A DNA stretch of 64,000 bases from Agarophyton chilense. Lineage: Eukaryota > Rhodophyta > Florideophyceae > Gracilariales > Gracilariaceae. Below the pieces are notes generated by a model. That model saw only the letters and a list, made by a program, of their open reading frames with translations. It did no database searches and was not told the DNA's origin. Of this stretch, positions 1-10,965 are shown in pieces. Made by a program: the position numbers and the translations under genes. Numbering within the stretch: position 1 is the stretch's first letter; each line of letters starts with the position of its first letter. Location of the stretch: contig JARGXX010000025.1 of the NCBI GenBank assembly GCA_030374765.1, positions 620,001 to 684,000 on the forward strand. The letters run 5' to 3'.

Positions 1-224
1 TCACATCTAGCGTTTGGCATCCAAACATAGGCGATAAACTAGCAAAGGCTCTTGTATTCGTTTCCCATTCGTAATGTGCAGGATTTTGATATAGAATCGA
101 AAGCCAAAACTAGCTGGCACTCTAAAAAATTAACAGAAATTACCTCTGCATCCGCGATCCGTCATTTTTCGCAGAAATTTCGCCGGATATCTTCCGGCAT
201 ACTAAACTAGCGGCTAATACTAGC

Positions 225-464
225 TTTCCGAGGACACCCTTGAAGGGGTAGTAAAACCTGCCACGTGGATCGCCACTACATGCGCCGTTGCAAGCCAGTC
301 CACTCGTGTTGCCACGTGTTCCACTAATGTACCCTGCCTCCTGGCATCCTACGCGGTGTGCCGTTTCATATCACAAGTTTGATGACATCACTCACTTATG
401 AGTTCCAACCGCGACTTCGCGAAAAATCATCCTATCGGATTCCCCGACATAGTAGAATACTACA
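225..464 (-). repeat. Gypsy LTR fragment (element C family)
   Basis: Read on the minus strand, this begins with the same terminal sequence as the element C LTR (TGTAGTATTCTACTATGTCGG). It follows that LTR through the segment at 46112-46390 with scattered differences, then similarity fades near 225. It directly abuts copia coding sequence at 465, so it looks like an insertion into the copia relic that was later truncated or has strongly diverged. An open frame crossing it (358-720) is an accident of the LTR sequence. Confidence 0.75.
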
Positions 465-1147
465 TGTCGAGGCAAGGTTTTTGCAGGAAATGGTAACGAA
501 TTTCGATATGTTTGCGTCGTTTTGTGGGCGCCGTTTGTTTTGTGATTTGGATTGGGCCGTTATTATCGACGTTCACAGTTGTAGCTCTTTGCGGCTCTTG
601 AAAAAGATCAGACAGAAGTCGACGGAGCCAGATTGTTTGTTTTGCGGCTCTAGAGGAGTCAATTTATTCGGCCATAAAGGTGAAGAGAGCAACCGTGTGC
701 TGTTTAAGCGACTGCCATAGGATCGGGCTTGTAGTCAGTAGGTGTACAATGCCGGTATACGATTTGCGGTCGGGTGTAGGGGCAAAACTGGCGTCCGAGA
801 GAAGCAGATAGGTTAAAAAGTGATGTTCTTGAAAAGATTACCATGGGTTACAGTTCCTCGTAGGTATTTGAGAAGATGTCGTAACCGGCCCCAGTTTAGT
901 TCGGGGGGGGGTATGCATCGTGGTAGCCACACGAGTAACAGCGTGCAAAATGCCGGGGTGGGTAGAGTCTGCGATACAGCGCAGTTCACCGACGGTTTGT
1001 TTGAAGGCTAATGATTTTGCTGCACTCAAGGCCGAGGTGTATTTCTCTGAAGTAGTAATTCGCGTGTCAAGATACGGAGTGGGCTTTGGGTCGCACTCGT
1101 AGAGTTCGTGTTTTGTAAGAATGTTTTGAATTGTATGTGGATGTGAT
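465..1147 (-). pseudogene. Ty1/copia pol fragment: end of RT and RNase H
   Basis: Minus-strand translation gives the C-terminal part of a copia polyprotein. In order it shows an RT-tail segment with FKQTVGELRCIADSTHPGI and LHAVTRVATTM, the conserved link LRHLLKYLRGTVTHGNLF, an RNase H core with SDASFAP..DRKSYTGIVHLL and a W-K-Q-x-T-V-A-L-like stretch, and finally AAKQTIWLRRLL and KHIEIRYHFL, which are typical copia end motifs. The frame is broken by at least one shift and by a stop near 815 and others. The fragment ends exactly at a gypsy LTR (464) on one side and at the Tc1/mariner subterminal repeat (1148) on the other. Only about 225 codons survive; gag, protease, integrase and most of RT are absent from the window. 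Confidence 0.8.
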
Positions 1148-2300
1148 AAGTCTGTTTCAAAATCATATCTATCGCGCAAATTTTCCAAAAATCGACGTTT
1201 TGGCTCCAGTAAAACTACCAAAATCAGTGTGAAAAAATTTTCAAGTAAAAAAAAGGTGTCAAAAACAAAACCTTTATTGCATACTTTTTATTCTAACGCA
1301 AGTTCAGTAGTTTATTTTTTCTTCCTTTAGCCTGTATAACACTTATACAACGCTTTGGAATTGATTTTATAAAAAGATTGATAGCATTACAGTCACTCTT
1401 TTCCCAACAATCTTTGATACAATATTTTAAATCAAAAACTGTATCAAATTGCCTTCCTTGCCCATAAACCATTTGGGCCAACATTCCCCAAATGTTTTCG
1501 ATAGGGTTGAGGTCAAGAGAGCGCGCAGGCCATTCCATAACCGACATATTTAGACAATTGAACCACTGTTTCGTAGAATTACACTTATGCACAGGTGCAT
1601 TATCTTGCTGAAAAATGAATTCTTCTTCGTACATACAGTATGCAAAAGGTAAAAGATAGTTTTATAGAACCTCTGCATTCTTCTCAGAGTTCATTGTAGT
1701 TTCAACGAAAGCCATATCAGTTTCTCTTTTCGTACAGATCCCAGCCCAAACCATTACTGATGCGCCTCCTGAATGCCTGATCACAAATTCTTTCTTTTCT
1801 ATTCGTAGATGATGCCAATAAAATTTATAGCAATCTAGACCATCAAGGTTAAACTTTTTTCGTCGGAAAAGATAACATTATTCCGTTCCGTTTTTCAAGA
1901 AGCCTTTTGAGCACACCATTCAACTCGATTCTTCTGGTGATTATCTTTTGAAAAAAAGTTTTCTTCATTTTTGTGTACTTGAACAAATTTTGACGGGTGA
2001 CTTAAAATTATATTGTAGATCTTGATAGAGGCAAATTTAGAATTTTGACAATTTTCCGCAAGATGAAGTGTTATGGCATATTTCTCGCTCAATTTAACGC
2101 TCATCGGCCGGGGATAGTTACGTAGGACGGCCATTTGACCGCTTTGTTCCATATTTAGTAGGGTTTTTGATGAAGTTGCTGATTGTTTTCGGGCTGCGCT
2201 TGAGTTTTCGGGCTATATCTGCTGAAATCATACCCTGACCAACTAATTTCATAATTTCCAGCTGTTTAGAGCGTGTTAGAGGTGCGCCACGAGCCATCTC
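1148..2300 (-). mobile_element. Tc1/mariner element, copy 1 (decayed)
   Basis: About 1.15 kb closely matching copy 2 at 19494-20849. The left edge carries the subterminal motif GTTTCAAAATCATATC seen in copy 2, but the outer terminal repeat is absent. The right edge stops just upstream of the transposase start codon, so the 5' terminal inverted repeat is missing. It sits inside a copia relic, so it inserted later than that element. Confidence 0.85.
1293..2297 (-). pseudogene. Tc1/mariner DD34E-type transposase, frameshifted
   Basis: The coding length (about 335 codons) matches Tc1-family transposases (about 340). The start reads M-A-R-G-A-P-L-T-R-S. A helix-turn-helix region follows (IMKLVGQGMISADIARKLKR), then a KNRVEW segment, and in the C-terminal third FIFQQDNAPVHK with the second catalytic Asp and SLDLNPIENIWG with the catalytic Glu. 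Frameshifts between about 1635 and 1895 and near 2150 divide it into pieces, so it cannot encode an active enzyme. The downstream copia fragment is unrelated. A Tc1-type DDE transposase cuts and pastes DNA at TA sites. Confidence 0.9.
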
Positions 2301-3368
2301 TCTCCCTAGTAATGATTGTCATCAGTATGAGGGGCGGCCCCTTCGCGCCAAATCTCCCTACACGTCTGACCCGTGGCACGCAAATGCACTCCCACCCAAT
2401 AATTATCGATTGCACTTTGCTACAGTGCCGTGCGCCGCCCAAGTGCCGACCAATCAGAATACGTTACACCTCCGACCCTCAGGCTCCAAAACAGCATATA
2501 TGGTGCACTGATGAACCGGGTCAGACAACTCGGCTATTGACCCTAACCACAAAAAAACCCTCCAAATTTCAGGCATGGGCCACAGCACTCTATGACAAGA
2601 GACTGAGTGCTGTGACTGCCCTGGGACCTAGGCAAGGCCGAGCTCGTGTGCAGGCCGCCATCGTAGTAACCCACTTAGTACCACGGATCTGGGAAAAGTC
2701 AGGTGCTGCGTGGTACACTGATCGTTTGACGGCGATTCAGGAAGTCTTGAGGGTTTCCCAGACCTTATACCAGCAGACTTTGCTGTGAAGGGTCTGGGGC
2801 GGCCGCTGTGTCGTACCTCTGGGGGCTGGAAAGCGCTTGCTCCACTGCGTGTCAGGGAGTATTGCCGTGAGTAATAGCAAACCCATCCCAAAAACCGGAC
2901 GCGGGTTAAACGGCATACGGCTTGAAAACCGGCTGGGCACACTTCGTCCGTCACTTTTCAACAGAAGTGTGTCGAGAGTCCCTGTGCTGCGCATGAGTTG
3001 CATTAGGTAATATAAGTCTTGCACCTTTTTTTTAATTAAGACAGCTGCATGCAACCAGCCCCGGTGGGTGCAAAGCAACAAACTGCAACCAAAGATCAAA
3101 CATTTTTCTTCACACGGTTTAGTTGTGTTTGTCTTTTATATTACATAAACTTTGTCGTAGATTCGAAGAGCTAGCACAAGCTCAAAATAAAATGAATAAA
3201 GAAGAAGAAGAGAGAAAAAACTATGGAGGCGTGAGATGGAGACGAAAAAGAAGAGGTTCTGGAGAAAACAGAGGCGCGACAATCGCAGGAGTGGAATGAC
3301 CCGAAAGAGTAACGGTTACTGTCGAAGATGCTCCAGATGAAGTACAAGTAAACGAAACTGGTCAGCAT
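2301..3368. other. Unassigned intergenic DNA before the Helitron
   Basis: No recognisable gene. A plus-strand frame runs through 2273-2788 and minus frames overlap it, but composition and predicted peptides give no family signal. There is an AT-rich stretch with a T run near 3027-3040. The 5' end of the Helitron should lie here, but I cannot define its terminal TC with only one copy. Confidence 0.4.
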
Positions 3369-6300
3369 GTGCAAGATCCAGTCGTCGTCCCGGATTTGAA
3401 CGAAGATGAAATCATTACAGCTCCAATCATCGGTGGATCACTTCCAAGTACCACGAGAACCACTGAAAACCATCCTCGGGCTAATGTCGAAGAAGAGATG
3501 CCTGCTCCGATGGAAGTTGAAGAAGATGAAATCACTCCAGCTCCCGCACCATCCGCTGAGTCAGAGATTCAGCAGGTTCCTACTTTTGCTATTCATTCAG
3601 AAGAACAACAATGGCTCCAAGAGCTTGATTCCACCGTCATGCTGTTTGCCGGACGTCCAGATCGTGGATTGTATCGCGTTTGCTACGCATGGGATTCCGA
3701 TGCTGCTCAAGCATGGATTGATCCAGCGTGCAAACATTCCTGAGTTTGAGACGTTGTCCACCGTAGGAACCCGCAGATGCAGAAGATGCGGTGAGTTTTC
3801 ACACACCTATGGTTCGTGTCCGTACGAAGACTGGACGTTACGAATTCATAGTTGCAAGTAGTGTGGGTGTGTGCTTTTAGGAAAAGAGGTACATGGAGTC
3901 TGTTGTGGCATGAAACGAAATTCAGGATGGGGGGTCACATTTCGTAGACGCCATACTAATGAAGAAATACGAAGCATATACCGTTCAAGAGCATTCCACT
4001 CGAACTCCTTAAACTTGAATACGCTTTTTGCCACCACTCAAGCGTTTATGGACATGTCCTATGTCACAGGATGTGGCCCTTCGTTTCTCAGACTAGAAGG
4101 AACTGCAGCACTCGCTCTCTCGGCACACAGACAGAGCAGCACGCGGTATAGTTTTCTTTGGGGCGCAGGGCCTCCTTCTCTGGATCCTGCTCACTATACA
4201 CGAACAAACCTGCGAGCGTTTATCCAAGACATCAACGTGAAACACATGGTTCCGAGACATCACGAGGTGATTCAGCCCAAACCTCATGTGGTGCGAGAGC
4301 GGTATCGAGCGATGCTGACAACGGAGCAAATGCAGGCACAAGAAGAGAATACGGTTGATGTAAGCTCGCAAGCTGCGAACAAGGGAGTGATTGTGCGCGG
4401 ATATGAGGGCACCAGAACTGCAACAGTGTCTGGTGACAACGTAGGTGCAGGTCCGATGTCCGAAGATGCTCCTGGAGCTGGACCATCCATGATGAGATCC
4501 TTGGTAGTCGATCCAGGCGGTCTGTACCATGTCGAGGCCCAGGTGCCTCAGTTGACTGAGGGCACAGTTACGGAAGAACACGCAGCTATCACAGGCGACA
4601 CGGAGCAAGCAGGGGCTGCGGTAAACTCAAACAGCAACCCCCGAGTGCGGTATAAATTGCTGAAACCGTCTTCTATGCTAGCAGAGAGAGGTACATTTCC
4701 CCTTCTGTACCCGTATGGCGACGAGCATAAACCGTTTGACCTGCTTTTGTATCTGCAAGCACGAAATGGTACGCAAGAAAGCTTAGGGCTCGGTTTCGAT
4801 CAGTGGAATCTTCAGAAGCTTACTTGGGCACAAAATGCAAAGCGTCGACTGTATTCAGATAACTTTTTGCTTAATAGTGGTCCATTAAAGCAAATGTGGT
4901 TGCTTCGCACACAAACGAACATTGAAGACATGCGACTTCAATACCTAGAACGGCAGCAGCAAGCACGCATAGTTCAAGAGACGGAAATCGTTCAAGCGCA
5001 AAATCAATCGACTGGCAGAATGACTGACGCGCAATTCAGGCTTATGGGACGCATTTTGCTTCCTGATGACTCAGTGAACTCTTCTAAGTACTGGAAAAGT
5101 AAACGACAGGATGTGCAAGCGATTGTGGGAAGAAAAGGACCCCCTTCGCTATTCATCACCGTCACAATGAACGTATGGCGAGCGTATGTGAAGCGTTTAG
5201 GCATGGATACGACTCATCGGAGTGCTTTCACAGAACCAGCTAATCGTCCACGCCCGTTTGACCGCCCAGACTTGATTGCCAGAGTTTACAACCAGTACAT
5301 CAACGATACTGTGAAAGACCTCGAAAAGAATTCAGAACAGTTATTTGGGTCCAAGTGCTTGGGACTTGCAGCAAAGCTGGAGTTTCAAGAACGACACGTA
5401 CCGCACCATCACATCCTGCTATGGTTAGAAGGAGGTGTAATAGAAGACGTAGATGCCAATGACAGTCTGATTCGAGCCGAAGTACCAAGTCCAGGGGAAG
5501 ATGACGAACTGCGCGCCCTCGTTTTATCTATGCACCGCCACCGCCACTCTTCATATTGTCGTAATCGTGCAGGTCGTTGCCGATTTGGGTACGATAGCAC
5601 AATGATTGTCCAAGAAACATACATCGAAGAAGGAACAAACCGTGTTGTTTACCGAAGAAGAAATGAAGAAGATCTCAAAATCGTGCCATACAATCCTACA
5701 CTCACTAAGAAGTACCGCTCACACATCAATGTAGAGCGCACGCAGGGTGGAGGAGCGGTAGCGTACATCATGAAGTATGCTTTTAAGCAGCCCAAAGCAC
5801 AAGAAGTTGCTCTGAATGTTAGCAACCAGAATGAATCGGGTACAGATACCCAACAACCAGCTGTGGTGCAGAATGAAATCCGTGCCTACATGCGGGCACG
5901 TGTGGTGGGTGCCGTGAATGCTGCTTGGCGAATCTTTGATTTTCGTCACGTCTCCATTCTGCCCACTGTGGAGCGACTTGCAATACATTTGGAGGGAGAG
6001 AGAACTTTTGTTCTTCGAAGCCCTAATGACATTCACACGGCTTCACAGCAATCAACACTGGAACGGTACTTTCAGAGACATATGCCAGTCTTGATTACCT
6101 CTCCTACTCTGAAAAGGTGCGCCTGTATCGAACCCTCCCAACTAGTGTACTCAATCAGTTTGATGGAGACAGTACTCAAGTGCCGAGAGACGATTGTGAT
6201 CCGTCGATGTATGTCGTGGAGAGGTCAGATGAGAATCAGTGAGTCGCCAGAATTCGAGCCGTCGTTCCTGCCGAAATAGAGCTTTTTTCACTGCGTTTAT

Positions 6301-6725
6301 TACTTATGAATCGCGCCTCAAGTTCTTACGAAGATGCGAGGAACATTGACGGACAGCAGCTTTCCACATTTCGGGAAGCAGCGATCGCAAGCGGGCTGCT
6401 CAGTGACGGTACCGAGTTTGCCATTGCGTTTGAAGAGGCAGTTCAAATATACAGCACTTCATCTGAACTGCGGCGGTTGGTAGTTACGCTGTATCAGCAA
6501 GGCGCAGATGCAGAGAAAATGGTTGTTGATCACTGGGAGGCGCTGTACAGCGATATTCACGCCGGGGATGAACAACAGCGAAAGTTGGAAATGTATCGAC
6601 GAATTATTAGCATATCTGACCACCATGGAGGTCGTTTGCTCCGTGAGCATAGCTTCTTTGTTCAATATATCCAGCAAAATGAGGAACAAACTGAGACTGA
6701 TCGCGCAGTAGTCACTCGCCAATAA
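3369..6725 (+). pseudogene. Helitron RepHel, N-terminal zinc-finger and Rep (HUH) part
   Basis: The first about 160 codons are acidic and end in a cysteine-rich block (CRRCGEFSH..CPY..HSCK, stop, CGCVLLGKEVHGVCC). A TAG at 3859-3861 falls inside this block, and a frameshift lies just before it. The long central frame (3871-6279) carries RRLYSDNFLLNSGPLKQMW, GPPSLFITVTMN, the HUH motif in VPHHHILLWLEGG (about codons 510-520 of this frame) and the Tyr-containing AYIMKYAFKQP expected for strand nicking. Around 6090 the frame shifts; the conserved continuation (LDYLSYSEKVRLYRTLP, then YVVERSDENQ and LRLLLMNRASSSYEDARNI) is in another frame and passes a TGA near 6238. Rep nicks and rejoins single-stranded DNA during rolling-circle transposition. 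Inactive as it stands. Confidence 0.9.
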
Positions 6726-6770
6726 AGAGTGGTGCGAAATGCAAGCACACTGCAATCCAGGTAAAATACA

Positions 6771-8283
6771 TTGAAACCAACACAAAAACACGTCTTGCAT
6801 ACGATTGTGAATGCTTTAGAACTCCGACAGCAATCCGATCAAGATCGTCTGACCACTCCTGGAAACGTTTTCTTTATACAAGGATCTGCAGGCACTGGAA
6901 AGACGTGTATGTTGAATTTGTTGCGGGATATATGTGAATCAAAAGGAATGCTAGTTGAATTGACAGCTACAACGGGAATCGCTGCATCCCTTTACGAGGG
7001 AGGTCGCACATTGCACAGTGTGCTTGGTTTGGGTGTGGGAGATAAAGACAGTACTACTACACAACTTTCACTGTTGTCCAAGTACGGTCCTCGGTCTCAA
7101 CGAGCGGAACTTTTGAGCAATCTACAGCTACTCGTACTTGACGAGGTTTCGATGCTCTCCAGAAGGTTGTTTGAGCTCATGGACGTGCTACTCAAAGACT
7201 TGCGAAGTTCTCAAACACAAACGCAACCGCCATGTTTCGGTGGACTGTCTATAGTGTTCGCCGGCGACTACTCACAGTTGCTTCCTGTTGTGCCTCAGTC
7301 GTACATGGAGCCTGAGGCGGGTGGGAACGTTCGAAGAGTGTATACAAACATTTTGAACGAGCTGCCATGGAAAAGCAATCTCTGGACAGATTCCTCTGTG
7401 CAAGTTCTTTATCTCACAGAACAAGTTCGCCAAGAAGATGATCCAGGGTTTGCGGCTTTTTTGCGTGCCGTTGCGCGCAACACCATCTCGAGTACTATAC
7501 CACCTCCACTGCAGTCTACTGGAGTGATGCAAACCGCATATACGTTTGTGTGGAAGTGGGTCACGACGCGGCGCAAAGAAGATGTATTCAGCAAAATGAT
7601 AATTGCATCCACAAATCATTTGGTGAGTGAACACAATACTGCTGCCCTGAATCTTTTTCCGGGTGAGCAAATCACTTTGCAATCCGCAACTACAGTACAG
7701 CCACTTCGAGCGCAGACTGCCGAGTCGGATATTTCGGACACTATTGTGCCTGAGTTTGCCTATGAATATGCTCCTACTGGTATCCCTCCACACAACCTGT
7801 GCCTCAAAATTGGTGTTCCTGTGATGGTTATTCGAAACGTTCTGCATCCAGTGTTGGTAAATGGAAAAATGTTTGTCGTAGTTCGTGTGGATCAGTTTAC
7901 GATGCATGTGGCAAGGTTCAACGAAAACGGTCAAGTAATCGAGTCACAAGTGCTGCATCGCATTGATTTTGAGTTTTCCTTTGCAGACATTCCTATGATT
8001 CGAAGACAGTTCCCCATTCGACTTGCATTTTGCAGCAACAGTTCACAAAGGACAGGGCAAAACTCTCAACGGTTTAGTTGTTGATGTGCGATCAAATTTC
8101 TTCTGTGCAGGTCAGCTGTATGTGACGCTGTCACGAGTGCAAAGGAACGAGCATGTGTTGTTACTGCACGACTCTAGCCTTACGCCTGACAATCCACAGA
8201 CGATACATCCGATGCCAGTTCCACTAATCAATCCAGTGCTTCCTAAGGCTATAGAGTTTTGCAATCCTCACCCCACTACGTAG
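6771..8283 (+). pseudogene. Helitron RepHel, PIF1-like helicase part
   Basis: A superfamily 1B helicase domain, with motifs in order: Walker A GSAGTGKTCMLNLL, Walker B LLVLDEVSMLSRRL, motif III VFAGDYSQLLPVVPQ, a late VPVMVIRNV segment, then motifs V and VI AATVHKGQGKTLNGLVVDV and LYVTLSRVQ. The last two lie in a frame shifted by one base: the break is in a T run near 8030, where one extra T separates FPIRLAF from AATVHKGQG. It is in the same frame as the 6306-6725 segment but separated from it by two TAA codons, so it was once part of the same polyprotein. It provides the unwinding activity of the element. The stop is at about 8281. Confidence 0.9.
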
Positions 8284-8474
8284 ATATGCATCAGTGCTCA
8301 AACAATCAGCCAAAAGAATGTTATTCTTTTCTATTTGTTTGCGTGTACACCTGTTTTGATCTTCAAACTTTTTCCCATTCCGGATTAGAGACGCACGGAG
8401 CCAGAAAAAGCCAAATCACCAAGATATTTTGGAACCAATGCATTCTCGTGCTACAAAGAGATATCCGGCGCCAC

Positions 8475-8880
8475 TGTGCGTGCCGTGGCCGCTGCTAAGG
8501 CGCGCAGCGCCGCTAGCGGCCGTCAAGTTGCAAAGTCCGTCACTTGAAATCTACACTGCAAGTTATAGTATTGGCGGCAGTTCAAACGGAAATATGTGCG
8601 TGCCGCGGCCGCTGCTAAGGTGCGCAGCGCCTTAGCAGCGGCCGTCAAGTTGCAAATTACTTGCCTGTACGTCGCAAGCGGCCGTCAAGTTGCATAGTCC
8701 GTCACTTTAAGTGTACACTGCAAGTAATAGTATTGGAGGCAGTTCAAACGGAAATATGTGCGTGCCGCGGCCGCTGCTAAGGCGCGCAGCGCCGCTAGCG
8801 GCTGTCAAGTTGCTAAGTACGTGCCTGTACGTCGACACTGCAAGTTACAGTTTCGGAGGCAGTTTCAACGGCATAATATG
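8475..8880. repeat. Tandem repeat of GC-rich hairpin units
   Basis: Three units start at 8475, 8595 and 8757, each opening TGTGCGTGCCGYGGCCGCTGCTAAGG. Each contains a hairpin built around GGCGC-GCA-GCGCC (T variant in unit 2), then GGCSGTCAAGTTGC and a tail ending AGTATTGGMGGCAGTTCAAACGG or close to it. Unit 2 is about 42 bp longer and has an almost perfect 18-bp stem at 8604-8645. It lies just after the Helitron coding region and may be part of its 3' end or an independent repeat. Confidence 0.75.
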
Positions 8881-8941
8881 CTACAACTGCCCCATTGCTT
8901 TTAAAGTAAAATGTCATGAACCAAGCTCACCATACATTTCA

Positions 8942-8985
8942 GAGCTCGTTCCACGATATATCTTTAATATATCGTGCACAAGCTC
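8942..8985. other. Inverted repeat (hairpin)
   Basis: GAGCTCGTTCC-ACGATATAT and ATATATCGT-GCACAAGCTC face each other around a 5-base AT loop; the inner 9 bp pair perfectly, the outer arm has a few mismatches. Its role is unknown; no nearby gene fits it as a terminator. Confidence 0.55.
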
Positions 8986-9186
8986 ATGCTAAACGGCACA
9001 GCGCTCCTAGTAGCCGATAACCTGCTATGATCCATCACTGTACGTCGACACTGTCAATAATAGAATTTTCAGCAAGTTTGGCCTTATACCTCTGCAAAAG
9101 GCTACGCTTAGAGCTACAAACGCTACTAAAAGCTCAAGCATAGTATATTAAGCTTCATAGAAACGAAATAGTCGAGCAGAACGACC

Positions 9187-9220
9187 GCGGCGCGCAGCGC
9201 CGCCTGCGGCCGAAGGCCGC
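9187..9220. other. Two adjacent perfect GC hairpins
   Basis: GCGGCGC-GCA-GCGCCGC (9187-9203) is followed after two bases by GCGGCC-GAA-GGCCGC (9206-9220). The first has the same GGCGC-GCA-GCGCC core as the repeats at 8475-8880. A Tc1/mariner end fragment starts 9 bp later. Confidence 0.65.
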
Positions 9221-9228
9221 TTTCTCTT

Positions 9229-9379
9229 GTAATTGAGCTAATGATTGTATAAAGATATAATTTTGAAACAGTGTTATTGACTTGGTGGTTTTTATTTGTT
9301 GTGAAATGGGCTCTACAGTACGTGAAATGCTTCTTGGCGCAGTTTTTGTAAATGGATATGTTTTTGAAACGCACTGTAT
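9229..9379 (-). mobile_element. Tc1/mariner 5' end fragment
   Basis: About 150 bp nearly identical to the 5' untranslated part and terminal inverted repeat of Tc1 copy 2 (compare 20703-20849): ATTGAGCTAATGATTGTATAAAG through TTTTGAAACGCACTG followed by TA. No transposase sequence is attached. Short open frames overlapping it are not genes. Confidence 0.85.
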
Positions 9380-9975
9380 ATGGAGGGCTCCGCTCTTGTG
9401 TCGCTGGATAGACCAATTGAGGAACTGTGCGGGACCTGCATGACAATTACAGTTTTCGCTGTGCTGTTCTCGCCGCTACTGGCATCTCGCTGCAGGACCA
9501 AGTCCACTTCTCTTTTGTGCACACCACTAACGACATAAGCATACTTCTTCCTTGTCATGCATATTTTTAAGAAGGCCACAGCAAATCTCAGTTCTCAACA
9601 ACATCACTCTTTCTTCTTTGTCGCCATTCTTATAAGCGCGAACGTTTGGAATCTCGTGCAACAGGTGGTTTATTAGATAGCTACCCTCGATTACATATAT
9701 GGTGCACCGTCGTCTACTGTGTCAATATCAAGAGAAAGCATTGCATCTCGAGGGTTTTCCGACCAAAGTCTTTTGTTGACGGCATTTTTCGCCTTCTCGT
9801 TTGTTGTCCTTCGTTTGCACCGCAGCATTCCTCTAATGACAGAATGGCATATTTCTATTTCCGCAGGAAAATATTTTCGTTCTTCACTGCGGTTGCTAAA
9901 TTCTTGGCGAGCGTAAATGTTCATCCATGTGCTGCTCTAAGCTCATAACGATGGGAGTCAAAACGAAGCGTCAAT
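9380..9975. other. Intergenic stretch downstream of the FNT gene
   Basis: Open frames exist on both strands (9646-9948 plus, 9691-9924 minus), but no family is recognisable. The minus frame has a charged composition and lies downstream of the transporter in the same direction, so a short relic gene cannot be excluded. Most of this stretch is probably the 3' flank of the transporter gene. Confidence 0.35.
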
Positions 9976-10965
9976 TCAAGCAGTGCTGTTCTTTCCAAAA
10001 GCAAGTGAATAGGCCAACCCAACAAGCACCACCCCTGCCAGGACATTGCCCAGCGTCACCGGCAAAAGATTCGCCATAATATACTGCTTCACGCCAACTT
10101 CTGCTCCCATAGCCATCCCAAACGGAATCAAAAACATGTTTGCAACACAATGCTCAAAGCCCATCGCAACAAACGCACAAATCGGTAACCAAATCGCAAT
10201 GAACTTTCCCATCAAATCATTGGCTCCATTCTGAGTATACACGGCCAGACATACCAACCAATTACACACTACTCCCTTCAGAAACGCCTGCATGAATGGC
10301 ATTGATACTTTGGAGCTCGCAATTGCAGCCGCTGTGGCGCCGCCAGCACCGCCAACGCATCCACTCACGACTGCCAACCAGGTTACCAGCGCGCAGCCCA
10401 AAACGTTTCCAATGTAACTGAAGAACCAATTCCGCAACACAGCGAAAGCGCCAGCACGTTTCTGCATGAACGCACAAGTAAGCAGCGCGGTATTTCCAGT
10501 GAACAATTCACCACCGGCAACACATACCAAAAGCAATCCTCCGGGCAGCCCAAATGCTCCAAACAAAAGCATTTGCAGGCCGGGATTGGCTGCTTTCAGT
10601 GCCGGGGCGGCGCCACCGACGCATAGCGCTAAAAGCGCGCCCAGTGCGATGTATGCACCAGCAAGTACCGCTAAAAGAGTGACTTTCCAGCTAGATAGCG
10701 AAGCTTTAGATGATCCTAACGTGACGGCTGCCTCAAACGTTTCGGCGGGAGACTTTTGCAGCGCTGTCGTTGGTGAGCGACTGATCGCCTTTTTGCACGG
10801 CGATTTGATTGGGACTTTTGAAGGTAAGAAAACATGGGCCGGGAACGGGAAAAACGATCGTTGCGAGATATATGTCACGAATGAAGACTTCGGCGCACGG
10901 CCAACAGTGGCATTAATGCGAGGTTGCGCCGCGAAACGCGACGCCGATGCGACAAATGCAAACAT
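9976..10965 (-). CDS. Formate/nitrite transporter (FNT) family, plastid-targeted
   Basis: A 329-residue protein when started at the ATG at 10963-10965. The frame is open further upstream (another ATG at 11173-11175), but this start gives M-F-A-F-V-A-S, a plastid transit-like leader of about 80 residues rich in Ser, Arg, Lys and Pro with no acidic residues until about residue 75. Six membrane segments follow, at about 95-117, 130-150, 180-202, 227-244, 254-284 and 296-322. Family hallmarks visible are GGELFTGNT (151-159), CNWLVCLAVY (234-243) and FVAMGFEHCVANM (265-277) with the conserved pore His. FNT channels are pentamers that move formate or nitrite with protons. In algae, plastid members (NAR1 type) bring nitrite to nitrite reductase, and I infer that role. 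It is transcribed toward the repeats and lies downstream of the ankyrin gene on the same strand. Confidence 0.9.
   Translation of the reverse strand: MFAFVASASRFAAQPRINATVGRAPKSSFVTYISQRSFFPFPAHVFLPSKVPIKSPCKKAISRSPTTALQKSPAETFEAAVTLGSSKASLSSWKVTLLAVLAGAYIALGALLALCVGGAAPALKAANPGLQMLLFGAFGLPGGLLLVCVAGGELFTGNTALLTCAFMQKRAGAFAVLRNWFFSYIGNVLGCALVTWLAVVSGCVGGAGGATAAAIASSKVSMPFMQAFLKGVVCNWLVCLAVYTQNGANDLMGKFIAIWLPICAFVAMGFEHCVANMFLIPFGMAMGAEVGVKQYIMANLLPVTLGNVLAGVVLVGLAYSLAFGKNSTA

Larger units (their letters stand above)
3369..8283 (+). mobile_element. Helitron, autonomous type, decayed
   Basis: A rolling-circle element recognised by its RepHel coding region: an N-terminal Cys/His-rich part, a Helitron-like N domain with HUH nuclease motifs, and a PIF1-family helicase, all on one strand. 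Ends are not defined, so the coordinates cover only the coding part. Decay is clear: a frameshift near 3740, TAG at 3859, a frameshift near 6090, TGA near 6238, TAA at 6723, another TAA near 6762 and a one-base frameshift near 8030. Confidence 0.9.

Noticed and set aside
2273..2788. 171-codon plus-strand frame after Tc1 copy 1
   Set aside because: It begins inside the Tc1 relic and has no recognisable domain, so I do not support it as a gene.
7272..7934. 220-codon minus-strand frame over the Helitron helicase
   Set aside because: Antisense of clear helicase motifs; no domain of its own.
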